A DNA stretch of 64,000 nt from an uncultured Corynebacterium sp. (GTDB lineage: Bacteria > Actinomycetota > Actinomycetes > Mycobacteriales > Mycobacteriaceae), in the NCBI GenBank assembly GCA_943908385.1, contig CALTTF010000002.1:9608-73607 (forward strand), written 5' to 3'. Below, in pieces: positions 9,501-18,140 of this stretch (its first letter is position 1; each line of letters begins with the position of its first letter). Under the pieces are notes generated by a model that saw nothing but the letters and a program-made list of their open reading frames with translations, searched no databases and was not told where the DNA came from. The position numbers and the translations under genes are program-made.

Positions 9501-9776
9501 GTCTTCCTTCTCCGCGCGCACGAGCACCGGCACCACCAGTGCGGTGAGCACCGAGCCGAGCACGATCTCCGTGATCATGTTCGGCAGCGTGTTCGCCGTG
9601 TTGAACGCCGACGCCACCGCGCCGCCGAGCGCGGAGGTGATCATCACCGTGCGGATGAAGCCGGTGATGCGCGACATCAGCGTCGCCACCGCCATGGAGC
9701 CGGTGGAGCGGACGACGGATTTATCGCTCGTCGTCTTCTGCTCCCCCGTCTTCTGCTCCGTCGTCGGTTCCGCCAT
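6582..9776 (-). CDS. murJ: MurJ lipid II flippase fused to a pseudokinase and an exported domain
   Basis: Residues 1 to about 540 of 1064 are a polytopic MATE-like MurJ/MviN domain, which flips lipid II across the membrane. A cytoplasmic kinase-like domain follows at about 600-860. It lacks the catalytic residues: the VAxK position reads VALTFVD, and no HRD or DFG motif is present. A single membrane helix near residue 910 (AVAITAVVLVAALTVYLVG) leads to an external beta-rich C-terminal domain. Mycobacterial MurJ has the same plan, where the phosphorylated pseudokinase binds FhaA. The ATG at 9776 has GGAG five bases upstream; a GTG at 9782 is less likely. It is 54 bases downstream of the DUF6049 gene and probably cotranscribed. 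Confidence 0.95.
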   Translation of the reverse strand: MAEPTTEQKTGEQKTTSDKSVVRSTGSMAVATLMSRITGFIRTVMITSALGGAVASAFNTANTLPNMITEIVLGSVLTALVVPVLVRAEKEDPDRGAAFIRRLFTLTVTLLTAVTLVTVIGAPLLTELMLDEDGHVNLVQATSFAYLLLPQIMFYGLFSLFMAILNTKEVFRPGAWAPVANNLVSIGVMILYMVLPGELDPKQHTGVTDPHILLLGLGTTLGVAVQCLIMLPALRRLKIDLRPLWGIDERLKQFGGMALAIVTYVAISQAGYIINNRIASGVDGSAPVIYMQHWQLLQVPYGIVGVTLLTAIMPRLSRNAADGDDEAVVRDLTLGTKLTFIALIPIIIFMTALGPDIGNALFGYGNFTNQEARTLGLTLSFAAFTLIPYALVMLHLRVFYAREEAWTPTFIIAGITLTKVVLASLAPTVASRPDQVVVLLGAANGFGFIAGAVIGAFLLHRKLGSLRFASVLHTSVWAAAAGVVGLAAAMLARFMLRLIPGGMPGLAAALGRRDSFGLLLEILILGVVFVIATGIALSFSRLPEVKSLGAVLARVPGLRRIVRTSPSDDIAGGTGVDPQFLGSDTFNTSPVPPPMSAGVVRGPRLVPGAAVSDGRFRLLRDYGASSSARFWQAREQATGRMVALTFVDTCGAAPMAPVTPRQAAIDAAGICHRTNQLAALNLPAVAPVLETIRYRTGCVVVADWVPGSDLKTVADSGATLLDGAVASSMIPLTGAMAQARDNGVLLGLDNRNRMRVSDDGTVVLAFPAVLPDADAEADASAYAFALELLAGSAETDALAPLTAAAREEEPDYSAIGQSLTEIAHTGAAPAPLVQRPEQDELHEQAVAENTVKRGGFGERGVGALGTAGLVAVAITAVVLVAALTVYLVGTFSNRADSPITNESARDGAEQVSEGIENAPMGTLPVIIAPLTATSWGEDASEERTTDFAALVDGDDTTAASAKAGEKILFTPDNGFPFVPEEINIDSTTAAGLDYTVYAVDEATADATNVNHLRILTNGSLKDGRTSIEIAEGTAAATGLVVAFSGGEDNAAVIRSVSAVGTRVR

Positions 9777-9830
9777 ACACACTCCAAGTCTTGAGAATCC
9801 CAGGGTCGGGAATTCTGGGTCAAGGGTATG

Positions 9831-12290
9831 TTAGTCGGCCCGCCGCGAATCTCTATCTCGTCGGCGTTTCCCGAACTGCGCGAGAACAGCGAGCACGAAC
9901 AGGCCCGCCAGCAACGAGATGAGCACCCAATTGCTTATCGACGCCCCCGCCGTCTGCACCCCGATCTCCACCGGCTGCGAAATCGCCTGGTTCTGCGGGG
10001 TGGCCAGGAACAGCTGCAGGTCGGTGCGTTCCGAGTCCGACGGCAGGTCCGCCGTCATCTGCAGCGTGAGCGAGCCCCGCGCCGGGATGCGGAATTCGGT
10101 CGGAGTGTGCAGCTTCGCGCCGTCCGGCCCGTGGTAGAGGATCGTCGCGTCCACTGGAAGCGGGAGACCGTTCTGCGCCACGATGAACAGCGGCGACGAC
10201 GCGGATGTGCGCGTGTACACATTTCCCGGCGGGATGAGCGCGATCGACGACCGCAGCGCCGCCAGCGTGTCCCGGCCGCTGTTGAGTCGCTCGCGCGTGC
10301 GCTTCTCCGCCTCCGTGTAGCCGGCGTACGCCCGCCGGCCGTTCACCGTCAGCGCCGTGAGCAGATCCGTGCGCAGCGGCAGCGTGTACCCGTACCGCGT
10401 CAGAGCGATCGCCTCGTCGTTGGCCAACAGCGCCGTCAGGTCGTTGATGAAGCGCGCTTGCTGCCCGGAATTGAGCACCTCGGTGTCCGTGAGTTCGCCC
10501 GGGTCGCTTTCAGGGACGCCCAGCTTATCGACGTCCCCCTGCCCCACGTCCCCCTGCTTTTCCGCATAATCCTCCAGGGACATGGGTGCCGCAGTCTTCT
10601 CCCCGAACAGCGCCTCCACCGTCGACATCACTGCCGCGGCCGTGGAGGCCTCCCACGTCGCGGGCGGGTTCACCAGGGTGGGGTTCTGCTCTCCGGCGCT
10701 TCCCGCCGCAGTGCGCACCGCCGTCGTCGCCGTCAGGTCGCGCGCTGCCACCGAGTCGAGCGTGAAGTCGTAGCGCAGGAGTTCGTCGGAGTAACCCGGC
10801 GTCTCCGGCAACGGACCCGTCGCCGCCAATGTCGCCGCCAGCCCGTTATCGAAGGTCACCGCCGTGATGCCCGGGGTGAGGTCGGCGAACCGCTGGTTGG
10901 GATCCGTCGTAGCGACCGTGTTGTCCGCCACCAGCACCCGCACGTCCTCCTGCGGCGCCGGTGCTGCTACGTCAGCGGTATTCGGTAGCGCCGGGTTGTC
11001 CAGGTTGGAGCGCTGCTCCCCCTCGACGCGGCCGCCGGGGGCCTCCGCGTCCTTGGACTGCGCCTTCTGCTCGAGCTCCCATTGGGTGTGCATGCCCGTG
11101 GTGGGCAGATCGGATGTGCTGAGGTCCGCCCAGCCCATGCCCGGCGCGGATTCCGGGGTGATGTATCCCGCGCCGGGCACCACCACGTTGCGCACCACCG
11201 GCGTGTCGAGGATCCGCTCGGCGGTGAAGGGACCGCGCTCCAGCGCCTCGCGCATGAGCCATGTGTCGCCGGTGCGCGCCACTGCGTTCAGGTCCGCATT
11301 CGCCCAGGGCAGCGCGACAGCGCAATTGTCCTTCGCGGCGCCGCGAAGCTTCTCGAGCCATGCCGCTGCGTCCTCGGTTCCCGTGCCCTCCTCGGCGCCT
11401 TCGCCCGAGTCGTCGCCGCCCCACGAATCGCGCAGGCGTTTCCGGTTCAGCCCCGGCGAGGGCCTGTCGTTGTCCACGGTGTAGCCCTGCGTCATCCGCT
11501 CGACGGCGTCGAGCAGCGCCGGGTCGACTGCCAGGCACGTCGAATCGCGCACGCCGCCGTCCTCCGTCGCTTCCGCGTACGTGTCCACCAGCTCGTCGAG
11601 GCGCCCGCCCGGCGCGAGCTGCCCGGCCAGGTCCTCCGACTTCAGGATCAGCGGCGGACGGTTCGGCGCCTCCCCCGTCTCCCCCGGCACGATGTCCACC
11701 GGAGCGGAGATCGGGAACAGCACGCTCATCCCGGCTGGGTTTGTTGCTTCTGCTTCATTCCCCGACTCAGGCGCCTCCCCCATGACCGCCATGTGCCAGC
11801 GTTCCGTGTCCAGCGCCGCGCCGTCTTGCCCCAGGACAAGCATCATGGGGAAGCTGCTGGTGAACGGTTGCTTCTGCGTGGGGATCGTGACCTTGACCTC
11901 GGTCTCCTCCCCCTTCGCCAGCTCCGGGACGTCCACCTCGTCGCCCGCCGAGTGGTACTCGGACACCGACGCCACACTCGCCGCCCGGGCATCCGCCACC
12001 GATCCCGACGCCGGTCCGCGCAGCGGCGCGATGGTGAGGCCGGCGATATCCGCGTCAGATTCATTCCTGACACGCACAGTGACGGACAGGGGGTTGCCGG
12101 AAGGGACGGTGGCCGGTGCGTCGATAAGCGAAAGCGTGATTCCCTGCTGCCCGTCGTCGGGGCGGATCTGCGCGTTGATCCACTCGTGCGCGACGGCGGG
12201 ATCGTTCGGGTCGACGGGGACGGGCTGGGCCGCGCATGAGAGCACCGCCGCGGCGAGCACCGCGGCTGCCCGATGCGTGCGCCGGCCCAT
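9831..12290 (-). CDS. DUF6049-type exported protein (Rv3909 homologue)
   Basis: The 819-residue product has an N-terminal signal sequence ([21 protein letters not shown]) and a long extracytoplasmic region. An Ig-like segment near residues 40-140 (PLSVTVRVRNESDADIAGL) comes early. One C-terminal membrane helix (SNWVLISLLAGLFVLAVLAQF) is followed by a basic tail, as in a type I membrane protein. A cysteine in the signal region could be a lipidation site, but the context is not a clear lipobox. The ATG at 12290 overlaps the Nudix stop by one base, so translation is coupled. Its conserved position between mutT-like and murJ genes suggests a cell envelope role; the function is not established. 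Confidence 0.8.
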   Translation of the reverse strand: MGRRTHRAAAVLAAAVLSCAAQPVPVDPNDPAVAHEWINAQIRPDDGQQGITLSLIDAPATVPSGNPLSVTVRVRNESDADIAGLTIAPLRGPASGSVADARAASVASVSEYHSAGDEVDVPELAKGEETEVKVTIPTQKQPFTSSFPMMLVLGQDGAALDTERWHMAVMGEAPESGNEAEATNPAGMSVLFPISAPVDIVPGETGEAPNRPPLILKSEDLAGQLAPGGRLDELVDTYAEATEDGGVRDSTCLAVDPALLDAVERMTQGYTVDNDRPSPGLNRKRLRDSWGGDDSGEGAEEGTGTEDAAAWLEKLRGAAKDNCAVALPWANADLNAVARTGDTWLMREALERGPFTAERILDTPVVRNVVVPGAGYITPESAPGMGWADLSTSDLPTTGMHTQWELEQKAQSKDAEAPGGRVEGEQRSNLDNPALPNTADVAAPAPQEDVRVLVADNTVATTDPNQRFADLTPGITAVTFDNGLAATLAATGPLPETPGYSDELLRYDFTLDSVAARDLTATTAVRTAAGSAGEQNPTLVNPPATWEASTAAAVMSTVEALFGEKTAAPMSLEDYAEKQGDVGQGDVDKLGVPESDPGELTDTEVLNSGQQARFINDLTALLANDEAIALTRYGYTLPLRTDLLTALTVNGRRAYAGYTEAEKRTRERLNSGRDTLAALRSSIALIPPGNVYTRTSASSPLFIVAQNGLPLPVDATILYHGPDGAKLHTPTEFRIPARGSLTLQMTADLPSDSERTDLQLFLATPQNQAISQPVEIGVQTAGASISNWVLISLLAGLFVLAVLAQFGKRRRDRDSRRAD

Positions 12291-13138
12291 CACCGCGGGG
12301 TGGTCCTTCCCGCTTCCTTCTCCGCGCGTGCGAGCTCCGGCATCTTGTCGAAGGCGATGCGCGCCAGCTTGCGCTCGTCCGCGTACGCCAAATGTTCGAT
12401 CAGCTCGCTGACCGGAACCCACGCCACCTCGGTGACCTCCGGGTCCTCGTCGTTGAGCACCCCGTCGATATAGCGCAGCAGGTTGTGGTGGACCGTCTTG
12501 TGGATGCGCACCCCGTCGGAGACGAACCAGTAATCGATCACGCCCAGCTCGGCGAACGGCTCCCCGAAGATGCCTGTTTCCTCCCACACCTCGCGGCGCG
12601 CGGTGTCCCACTGGTGCTCGTTCGGCTCGACGTGGCCCTTCGGCATGGACCACAGCAAACGCCCGCGCCTGTCTAGACGGCCGATGAGCGCGACGTAGAT
12701 CTGCGACATGTCCACGGAACCGTCGTGCGCGACAGCCTCCGCCATGCCCGAAACGACGAGGCCGCCTGCGCTCGTCTCGTCGCGGGTCTCCATATTCTGC
12801 GACGCGTACTGCGCATTCCTGTTGGACGGCTTGCGGTACCTGCTTCCTCGGTTATTCCGCTGATTCCCGCGGTTGCCGCGCTGGTTTCCCCTGTTACCCC
12901 GCTGATTCCCGCGTTGGTTATTGCGCTGGTTGTTGCTGCCTCCGCGGCGGCGACGGCGGTTGTTTTTCTGGCCCTGTTTATTCCCCTGTTTTGCCTGGGC
13001 CTTGTTTTCCTTATTGTTTTCCTTATTCTCCTGGCTTTCCCGATTCCCCTGGTTTCCCTGGCTGCCCTGGGCGTGGCTCGACGCGCGTCGGCGGCGTTTG
13101 CGCCTGCGCGTGTTGTTCTGCGGGGTTTCGTGAGCCAT
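12290..13138 (-). CDS. Nudix hydrolase with a long disordered N-terminus (MutT4 position)
   Basis: The C-terminal part of this 282-residue protein is a Nudix domain with the full box, starting GHVEPNE and ending REVWEETGI; such enzymes cleave nucleoside diphosphate-linked compounds. It matches Rv3908 (mutT4) by position. The first 115 or so residues are unusual: almost only Asn, Gln, Arg, Gly, Lys and Ser, with a basic RRRKRRRR start and repeated NQRGN-type units. Such a region would be disordered and could bind RNA. The ATG at 13138 directly follows AAGAG, so spacing is poor and the exact start is uncertain. It is divergent from pcnA. Confidence 0.88.
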   Translation of the reverse strand: MAHETPQNNTRRRKRRRRASSHAQGSQGNQGNRESQENKENNKENKAQAKQGNKQGQKNNRRRRRGGSNNQRNNQRGNQRGNRGNQRGNRGNQRNNRGSRYRKPSNRNAQYASQNMETRDETSAGGLVVSGMAEAVAHDGSVDMSQIYVALIGRLDRRGRLLWSMPKGHVEPNEHQWDTARREVWEETGIFGEPFAELGVIDYWFVSDGVRIHKTVHHNLLRYIDGVLNDEDPEVTEVAWVPVSELIEHLAYADERKLARIAFDKMPELARAEKEAGRTTPR

Positions 13139-13233
13139 CTCTTGAATGGTATCGGTCCGCGGTGACCATGTGGTACTTGAGTTGAGCTTATGGCTGCTTC
13201 GGGTGGCTTGCGTGGGGCTGTAAGGTTGGGCGG

Positions 13234-14751
13234 GTGACCACCCAGAACAGCAGCGCGACCCCGTCCACCGACCCGGCGGAGCTGTTCGACCTGCCGGAGA
13301 AGGGCGATCCGACAGCATTCATCGCCTTGCTTGCGCGGGCGGAAAGCGCCGTGGGAGAGCTCGCCGACCTGCTTGGACCGCTCGCCGCCGCGTTCGCGGC
13401 TGAGGGCGAGTCGCTGTTTCTCGTCGGCGGTCCGGTGCGCGACGCGATGCTGGGGCGCCTCGGCCACGACCTCGACTTCACCACCTCGGCCCGCCCGGAG
13501 ACGATCAAGGCGATCCTGACCGAGTGGGGCGAGGCCGTGTGGGACACCGGAATCGAATTCGGCACTGTATCCACTGTGAAGGACGGCCAGCAGGTGGAGG
13601 TGACCACGTTCCGCGCCGATCTCTATGACGGCGTCACCCGTAACCCCGAGGTCACCTTCGGCGACACCATCGAGGGCGATCTCGTCCGCCGCGATTTCCG
13701 TGCGAACGCGATGGCGATCGAACTCCTGCCCGCCGACGACGGCACGTTGTCGCTCGACTTCCACGATCCCGTTGACGGGCTCAAGGATCTGCTGAACCGA
13801 ACCCTGGACACCCCGCAGGCGCCCGAGGTGAGCTTCCGCGACGACCCGCTGCGCATGCTGCGCGCCGCCCGGTTCGTCTCCCAGCTCGGCTTCACCGTCA
13901 GCCCGCGCGTCAAGTTGGCGATGACGGAGATGGCCTCCGAGATCAACCGCATCACCGTCGAGCGCGTCCAGTCTGAGCTGGACAAACTCATGCTCGGCAT
14001 CCAGCCGTGGGAGGGCATCGACCTGCTCGTCGAAACCGGCTTGGCCGGGCACATTCTGCCTGAAATTCCCGCGCTCCAGCTCGAACGCGACGAGCACATG
14101 CAGCACAAGGACGTCTACGCGCACTCGCTCACCGTGCTGCGCCAGGCCACGGAGCTCGAGGATGAGGGCCCGGATCTGAAGTTGCGGTGGGCGGCGCTCA
14201 TGCACGACATCGGCAAGCCGGACACGCGCGAGCTCAAGCCCGGCGGCGGCGTTTCCTTCCACCATCACGAGGTCGTGGGCGCGAAGCTCACCCGCAAGCG
14301 CATGCGCAAGCTGAAGTACCCGAAGCACGTCATCGAGGACGTCGGCCAGCTCGTCTACCTGCACATGCGCTTCCACGGTTTCGGCGAGGGCCAGTGGACG
14401 GATTCCGCCGTGCGCCGCTACGTCACAGACGCCGGCGATCTCCTCCCGCGCCTGCACAAGCTCGTGCGCGCCGACTGCACCACGCGCAATCCGAAGAAGG
14501 CCGCCCGCTTGCGCCGCACCTACGATGAGCTGGAGGAACGCATCGCGGAGATCTCCGCCAAGGAGGACCTCGCCCGCGTGCGCCCGGACCTCGACGGCAA
14601 CGAGATCATGCGGATTCTCGACCTCAAACCGGGCCCCGAGGTCGGCAAAGCCTGGAAGTATATGAAGGACTTGCGCCTCGAGCGCGGCGAGCTCGACCAC
14701 GACGAGGCCGTCGCGGAGCTCAAGGCTTGGTGGGAGAAGGAAAATGGCTGA
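13234..14751 (+). CDS. pcnA: CCA tRNA nucleotidyltransferase
   Basis: This 505-residue class II nucleotidyltransferase adds CCA to tRNA 3-prime ends. The head domain has [12 protein letters not shown] followed by HDLDFTT, giving the metal-binding Asp pair. An HD domain follows ([12 protein letters not shown] ... [10 protein letters not shown]) as in actinobacterial CCA enzymes. The start is a GTG at 13234. The last 8 bases overlap the next gene, so translation is likely coupled. In M. tuberculosis the homologue Rv3907c is also called pcnA and stands next to mutT4 in the same divergent arrangement. Confidence 0.94.
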   Translation: MTTQNSSATPSTDPAELFDLPEKGDPTAFIALLARAESAVGELADLLGPLAAAFAAEGESLFLVGGPVRDAMLGRLGHDLDFTTSARPETIKAILTEWGEAVWDTGIEFGTVSTVKDGQQVEVTTFRADLYDGVTRNPEVTFGDTIEGDLVRRDFRANAMAIELLPADDGTLSLDFHDPVDGLKDLLNRTLDTPQAPEVSFRDDPLRMLRAARFVSQLGFTVSPRVKLAMTEMASEINRITVERVQSELDKLMLGIQPWEGIDLLVETGLAGHILPEIPALQLERDEHMQHKDVYAHSLTVLRQATELEDEGPDLKLRWAALMHDIGKPDTRELKPGGGVSFHHHEVVGAKLTRKRMRKLKYPKHVIEDVGQLVYLHMRFHGFGEGQWTDSAVRRYVTDAGDLLPRLHKLVRADCTTRNPKKAARLRRTYDELEERIAEISAKEDLARVRPDLDGNEIMRILDLKPGPEVGKAWKYMKDLRLERGELDHDEAVAELKAWWEKENG

Positions 14752-15352
14752 GTTCTTTTACGCGGACCGCTTGTTCACCGCGCTCGAACGCGAAACGCCA
14801 GCGCCCGGAATGCTGCTGGTCGCCGCCCCAGGCATGCTCGCGGACGACTTCGCGCGCACCGTCATTTTGCTTATCGACGTCTCCCCCGAAGCCACCTTCG
14901 GCGTCGTCCTCAACCGCCGCTCCGAGCTGGCCGTCCACTCCGTTTTGCCCGAATGGCTGCCGCAGGTGGCAAAGCCTCAGGCCCTCTACGTCGGCGGTCC
15001 CCTGCGCCCGCAGGCCGCTATTGCCGTCGGCATGACGTCTTCCGGCACCGTCATTGAGGACCACCCCGAGCTCACCCGCCTGGCCAACCGCCTCGTCCAC
15101 GTGAACCTGCAGGCCGAACCCGAATCCGTCGAGGGTCTTCTCGAGGGAATCCGCGTCTTCTCCGGGTACGCCGAGTGGTCCCCGGGCCAGCTCGACGAGG
15201 AGATCGAGCGCGGCGACTGGTACGTCGCCCCCGCCCTGCCCACCGACGTCATCGCCCCCGCGGCCGCCGACCTGTACAGCGACGTTCTGCGCCGCCAGCC
15301 GATGCCCCTGCCCCTCTTCTCGACCTTTCCCGCCGACCTCGAGGACAACTAG
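14744..15352 (+). CDS. YqgE/AlgH family protein (UPF0301)
   Basis: The 202-residue product has the family hallmarks: an N-terminal LLVAAPGMLADDFARTV segment, GVVLNR, and YVGGPL in the middle. The family is widespread and structurally known, but its molecular role is unclear; the old AlgH annotation as a regulator is not well supported. The ATG at 14744 lies inside the end of pcnA (8-base overlap). brnF starts 9 bases after the stop, so the four genes from pcnA to brnE form a compact unit. Confidence 0.9.
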   Translation: MAEFFYADRLFTALERETPAPGMLLVAAPGMLADDFARTVILLIDVSPEATFGVVLNRRSELAVHSVLPEWLPQVAKPQALYVGGPLRPQAAIAVGMTSSGTVIEDHPELTRLANRLVHVNLQAEPESVEGLLEGIRVFSGYAEWSPGQLDEEIERGDWYVAPALPTDVIAPAAADLYSDVLRRQPMPLPLFSTFPADLEDN

Positions 15353-15361
15353 CCTCCGTCC

Positions 15362-16093
15362 ATGACCCACGAGACCCGCCACGAAATCCGCGCCGCCCTC
15401 AAAGACTTGTGGGTCGTCGGCCTTGGGCTCATCCCCCTCGGCCTCGCATTCGGTCTGGTCATGACCCAAGCCGGTTTCGCGTGGTGGTGGACGCCCATTT
15501 TCTCCGTCGTCATCTATGCGGGGTCCATGGAATTCCTCGCCGTCCAGCTCGTCTCCGCCGGCGTCGGCCCACTGTCCGCCGCAGTCACCGGGTTCATGGT
15601 GAATTTCCGCCACATTTTCTACGGCCTCACCTTCCCCCGCCACCGCATTTCGTCGCGTCTCGGCCGCGCGTACTCCACATACGCGCTTACCGACGAAACC
15701 TACGCCGTCATCTCCTCTCTTCCCCCCTCCACCCGCTCGACCCTCTCCGGCACCCGCATCCTCACCGTCGAGATCGTCTGCCAGCTTCTCTGGGTCATCC
15801 CCGGCATTCTCGGCGCCCTGCTCGGCGTGGTGATTCCGCCGGAGGTCAAAGGCATGGACTTCGCCCTGACCGCCCTCTTCGTCGTGCTGGCCTACGAGTC
15901 CTTCACTTCCAACCGCGACTTCTCCCTGCCCCTGACCGCCACCGCGATCGCCATTCTGTTCGCCGTGGTTGCTCCCAGCTGGCTCCTCATGGTCGCCCTG
16001 ACCGCCTACTTCCTCGTCCTTCTGCTCCGCTACGCGCTGCCCAATGTCGACCGCGCCCTTGAGCTCCGGCTCGGCCGCGAAGGAGACCAGTAA
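15362..16093 (+). CDS. brnF: Branched-chain amino acid exporter, large subunit (AzlC/BrnF)
   Basis: This 243-residue polytopic membrane protein belongs to the AzlC family. The motif GSMEFLAVQLVSAG and the later FMVNFRHIFYGLTFP are typical. With BrnE it exports isoleucine, leucine, valine and methionine in C. glutamicum. It is 2 bases upstream of brnE. In C. glutamicum lrp is divergent from brnFE and activates it; no lrp gene is present here, and the pair instead follows pcnA-yqgE closely. Confidence 0.9.
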   Translation: MTHETRHEIRAALKDLWVVGLGLIPLGLAFGLVMTQAGFAWWWTPIFSVVIYAGSMEFLAVQLVSAGVGPLSAAVTGFMVNFRHIFYGLTFPRHRISSRLGRAYSTYALTDETYAVISSLPPSTRSTLSGTRILTVEIVCQLLWVIPGILGALLGVVIPPEVKGMDFALTALFVVLAYESFTSNRDFSLPLTATAIAILFAVVAPSWLLMVALTAYFLVLLLRYALPNVDRALELRLGREGDQ

Positions 16094-16095
16094 TT

Positions 16096-16443
16096 ATGGG
16101 CCTTCCCGAAGGCGTCACCCTTGCCATGGTCGCCGCCGTCCTCATTCCCGTCGGCATCGTCACCGTTCTCCTGCGCGCCCTCCCCTTCTCCTTCCTGCGC
16201 CTGCTCAAGGACAGTCCCGTCGTCCAGTTCTTCGGCGCGACTATGCCCGTCGGCGTGATGACCGTCCTCGTTGTCTACACAATCGCCTCCATTTCCCGCG
16301 ATCCTGACATTCCCCACGGCCTTGCCGCCGCCCTCATCGCAGCCGGAATCACCCTCGCCCTCCATGCCTGGAAGCGCCGCGCCGGCCTGTCCATCCTCAC
16401 CGGCACCGCCATCTACATGCTGCTCATCAATCTGGTGTTCTAA
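16096..16443 (+). CDS. brnE: Branched-chain amino acid exporter, small subunit (AzlD/BrnE)
   Basis: The 115-residue product has three to four membrane helices and the AzlD-type sequence RALPFSFLRLLKDSPVVQFFGATMPVGVM. It is the obligate partner of BrnF. The ATG is 2 bases after the brnF stop. A weak stem-loop (GTTGT-AGTA-ACAAC at 16481-16494) with a partial T-run (TCGGTTTTG) lies about 40 bases downstream and may end the transcript. Confidence 0.9.
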   Translation: MGLPEGVTLAMVAAVLIPVGIVTVLLRALPFSFLRLLKDSPVVQFFGATMPVGVMTVLVVYTIASISRDPDIPHGLAAALIAAGITLALHAWKRRAGLSILTGTAIYMLLINLVF

Positions 16444-16509
16444 GGTCTCTCCTTCGTAACTTTCTCGTCAGTTTTCGTCAGTTGTAGTAACAACTCGGTT
16501 TTGTTCTGC

Positions 16510-16538
16510 TATTAATCAAGTGACGCCAATTACATTGG
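16510..16538 (+). promoter_or_regulatory. Putative promoter and operator of the first MKRR gene
   Basis: TATTAAT at 16510-16516 resembles an extended -10 element. Ten bases downstream, CCAA-TTACA-TTGG at 16526-16538 forms an inverted repeat. The same layout, a -10-like hexamer followed by CCAA-N5-TTGG, precedes the third MKRR gene at 17693-17721. This suggests a shared repressor site over the transcription start. The translation start is about 90 bases further on, with AAGGAG 10 bases before it. Confidence 0.5.
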
Positions 16539-16625
16539 TCGATCATTTTTCACTGGTTCACACCCCGATCATTCAAGTTTCAATCCACAACTGGACATCC
16601 CAGTCAACGAAGGAGCCCACACATC

Positions 16626-17012
16626 ATGAAGCGCCGTATTGTCGCCGCCGGCCTCGCAGCCGCCACCGCCCTGTCCCTGTCCGTTGCCCCCGCCCAGGCC
16701 GCTGAGAATCAAGCGTCGTCTGAAATCTCCGACACCGAGCTGAAGAGCTACCTGCTGCAACAGGCGGAGAAAGGAAATGTCACCGCTCTTCTGAAGAGGA
16801 TTTCGATCCGGGAGCACCAGGACCCGAACTCCGATTCCCCCGCGGCACAGGCTCTCTACAGCTCCCTCCGCAACGATGCCGCCAACAGCTACACGGCCGG
16901 TAAGACCCTCAACATTCTGCTCGGCACCGGTGCCACTGCTTTGATCCTCGCCGGTCTCGGCGGGTTCGCTGTCCAGCAGGGTCTCGTCCAGCTGCCGAAG
17001 CTCCCGTTCTAA
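16626..17012 (+). CDS. Small exported MKRR-family protein A
   Basis: I do not recognise this family. The 128-residue product has a Sec signal peptide of about 25 residues ending in APAQA. The mature part is a charged helical region followed by one C-terminal hydrophobic segment (LNILLGTGATALILAGLGGFAV), and it ends in QQGLVQLPKLPF. The same tail ends the next two genes, while the middle of A differs. The predicted form is a secreted protein anchored by its C-terminal helix. The gene lies 64 bases upstream of copy B, so the two are probably one transcript. Confidence 0.75.
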   Translation: MKRRIVAAGLAAATALSLSVAPAQAAENQASSEISDTELKSYLLQQAEKGNVTALLKRISIREHQDPNSDSPAAQALYSSLRNDAANSYTAGKTLNILLGTGATALILAGLGGFAVQQGLVQLPKLPF

Positions 17013-17076
17013 GAAAGCAGCCGAAATCCTCTTCGTCTTATCTCGATTCCCCTAACCCTCCAAAGGAGCCCTCATC

Positions 17077-17436
17077 ATGAAACGTCGTATGGTCGCTGCC
17101 GGCCTCGCAGCAGCCACCGCCCTGTCCCTGTCCGTTGCTCCGGCTCAAGCCGTAGAGACTTCGTCATACGAGATGATTTGGCGGGGTGCCACGAAGCGCG
17201 TCAAGGAAGCTGAAGCTGCTGGTGATCAAGCCAAAGCGGACCGTATCGAGCGGAACTACCAGAATTTCGAAAAGCTGGCGGATAGCTCGTTCGACAACGA
17301 TGCAAAGCACGACTATCCGTGGGGCACGACCTTCGATATTCTCTGGGGCACCGCGCTGGCTCTGACCATCGTCGGTGGCCTGGCTGGGTACGCCGTCCAG
17401 CAGGGCCTCGTTCAGCTGCCGAAGCTCCCGTTCTAG
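17077..17436 (+). CDS. Small exported MKRR-family protein B
   Basis: The 119-residue product shares the first 25 residues with copy A almost exactly. Its mature region matches copy C: an acidic and basic helical segment containing AKADRIER, then WGTTFDILWGTALALTIVGG and the common C-terminal tail. AAAGGAG lies 8 bases before the ATG. A strong terminator follows 12 bases after the stop, so A and B form a two-gene unit. Function unknown; the signal peptide and hydrophobic tail point to the cell envelope. Confidence 0.75.
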   Translation: MKRRMVAAGLAAATALSLSVAPAQAVETSSYEMIWRGATKRVKEAEAAGDQAKADRIERNYQNFEKLADSSFDNDAKHDYPWGTTFDILWGTALALTIVGGLAGYAVQQGLVQLPKLPF

Positions 17437-17448
17437 CTACGACTCTCA

Positions 17449-17485
17449 GCCCACCCGGTCAGCTCTGGCCGGGTGGGCTTTTCTT
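17449..17485 (+). terminator. Rho-independent terminator after MKRR protein B
   Basis: A perfect ten-base stem (GCCCACCCGG at 17449-17458 and CCGGGTGGGC at 17469-17478) is followed by TTTTCTT. It is the strongest intrinsic terminator seen in this array and separates copies A and B from copy C. Confidence 0.93.
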
Positions 17486-17758
17486 AATTATCGATGAAAT
17501 CCAGGGAATTCCGTTTGGGCACTATTGACGACCTTCGATCCCGTAACGAACGCACTTCGAGCTAAAAGTATTCATCGCTCAGTGGTTGTTGTTCTGCTGA
17601 TTTGCGGGTTCGAAATGCCCCCGTTTTCCACCCCCTAAAAAGAATCTGTTCTCCACAGTAACCATTGGTGTAACAGAACCATGGTCCCAAGCTATTCTTA
17701 AAGTGAAGCCAAGTTAATTGGCTGACCGTTCACATTTGCTTCCCAGGAGGAGCCCATC
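17486..17758 (+). promoter_or_regulatory. Intergenic promoter region of MKRR protein C
   Basis: With the terminator just before it, this belongs to a 322-base gap with no gene that I can support. It is more AT-rich than its surroundings. TATTCT at 17693-17698 may be a -10 element. AGCCAA-GTTAA-TTGGCT at 17707-17723 is an inverted repeat that matches the CCAA-N5-TTGG element before copy A. GGAGGAG precedes the ATG by 7 bases. A further short dyad ACCA-T-TGGT lies near 17661. Confidence 0.5.
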
Positions 17759-18124
17759 ATGAAGCGTCGTTTCGTCGCTGCTGGCCTTGCAGCCGCTACT
17801 GCCCTTTCCCTCTCCGCCGCTCCGGCTCAGGCTCAATATCGTGAGACTTCGTCGCTTGAAAAGATTCGGGAAAGTTCTTCGGAGCGCTATACGAAAGCGG
17901 ATAATGCTGGAAAAAACGCCAAGGCTGACCGCATCGAGAGGGATTTTGAGAACTTCGAGAGCATGCTGGCAAGCTCGTACCTGAACGACTCCAGAAACGA
18001 GTATCCGTATGGCACCACCTTCGATATTCTCTGGGGAACCGCGCTGGCTCTGACCATCGTCGGCGGCCTGGCTGGCTTCGCTGTCCAGCAGGGTCTCGTC
18101 CAGCTGCCGAAGCTCCCGTTCTAA
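17759..18124 (+). CDS. Small exported MKRR-family protein C
   Basis: The 121-residue product is the closest relative of copy B: the same 25-residue signal peptide, the shared AKADRIER motif, and a nearly identical last 40 residues through the membrane segment and the LVQLPKLPF end. The nucleotide sequences of the 3-prime ends are also close, which indicates recent duplication or gene conversion. It has its own promoter region and probably its own terminator at 18167. Function unknown. Confidence 0.75.
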   Translation: MKRRFVAAGLAAATALSLSAAPAQAQYRETSSLEKIRESSSERYTKADNAGKNAKADRIERDFENFESMLASSYLNDSRNEYPYGTTFDILWGTALALTIVGGLAGFAVQQGLVQLPKLPF

Positions 18125-18140
18125 AACGGTTGCTGACGTT

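Noticed and set aside
12673..14700. Long minus-strand open frame opposite pcnA
   Set aside because: It spans the pcnA-Nudix divergent promoter and has no domain.
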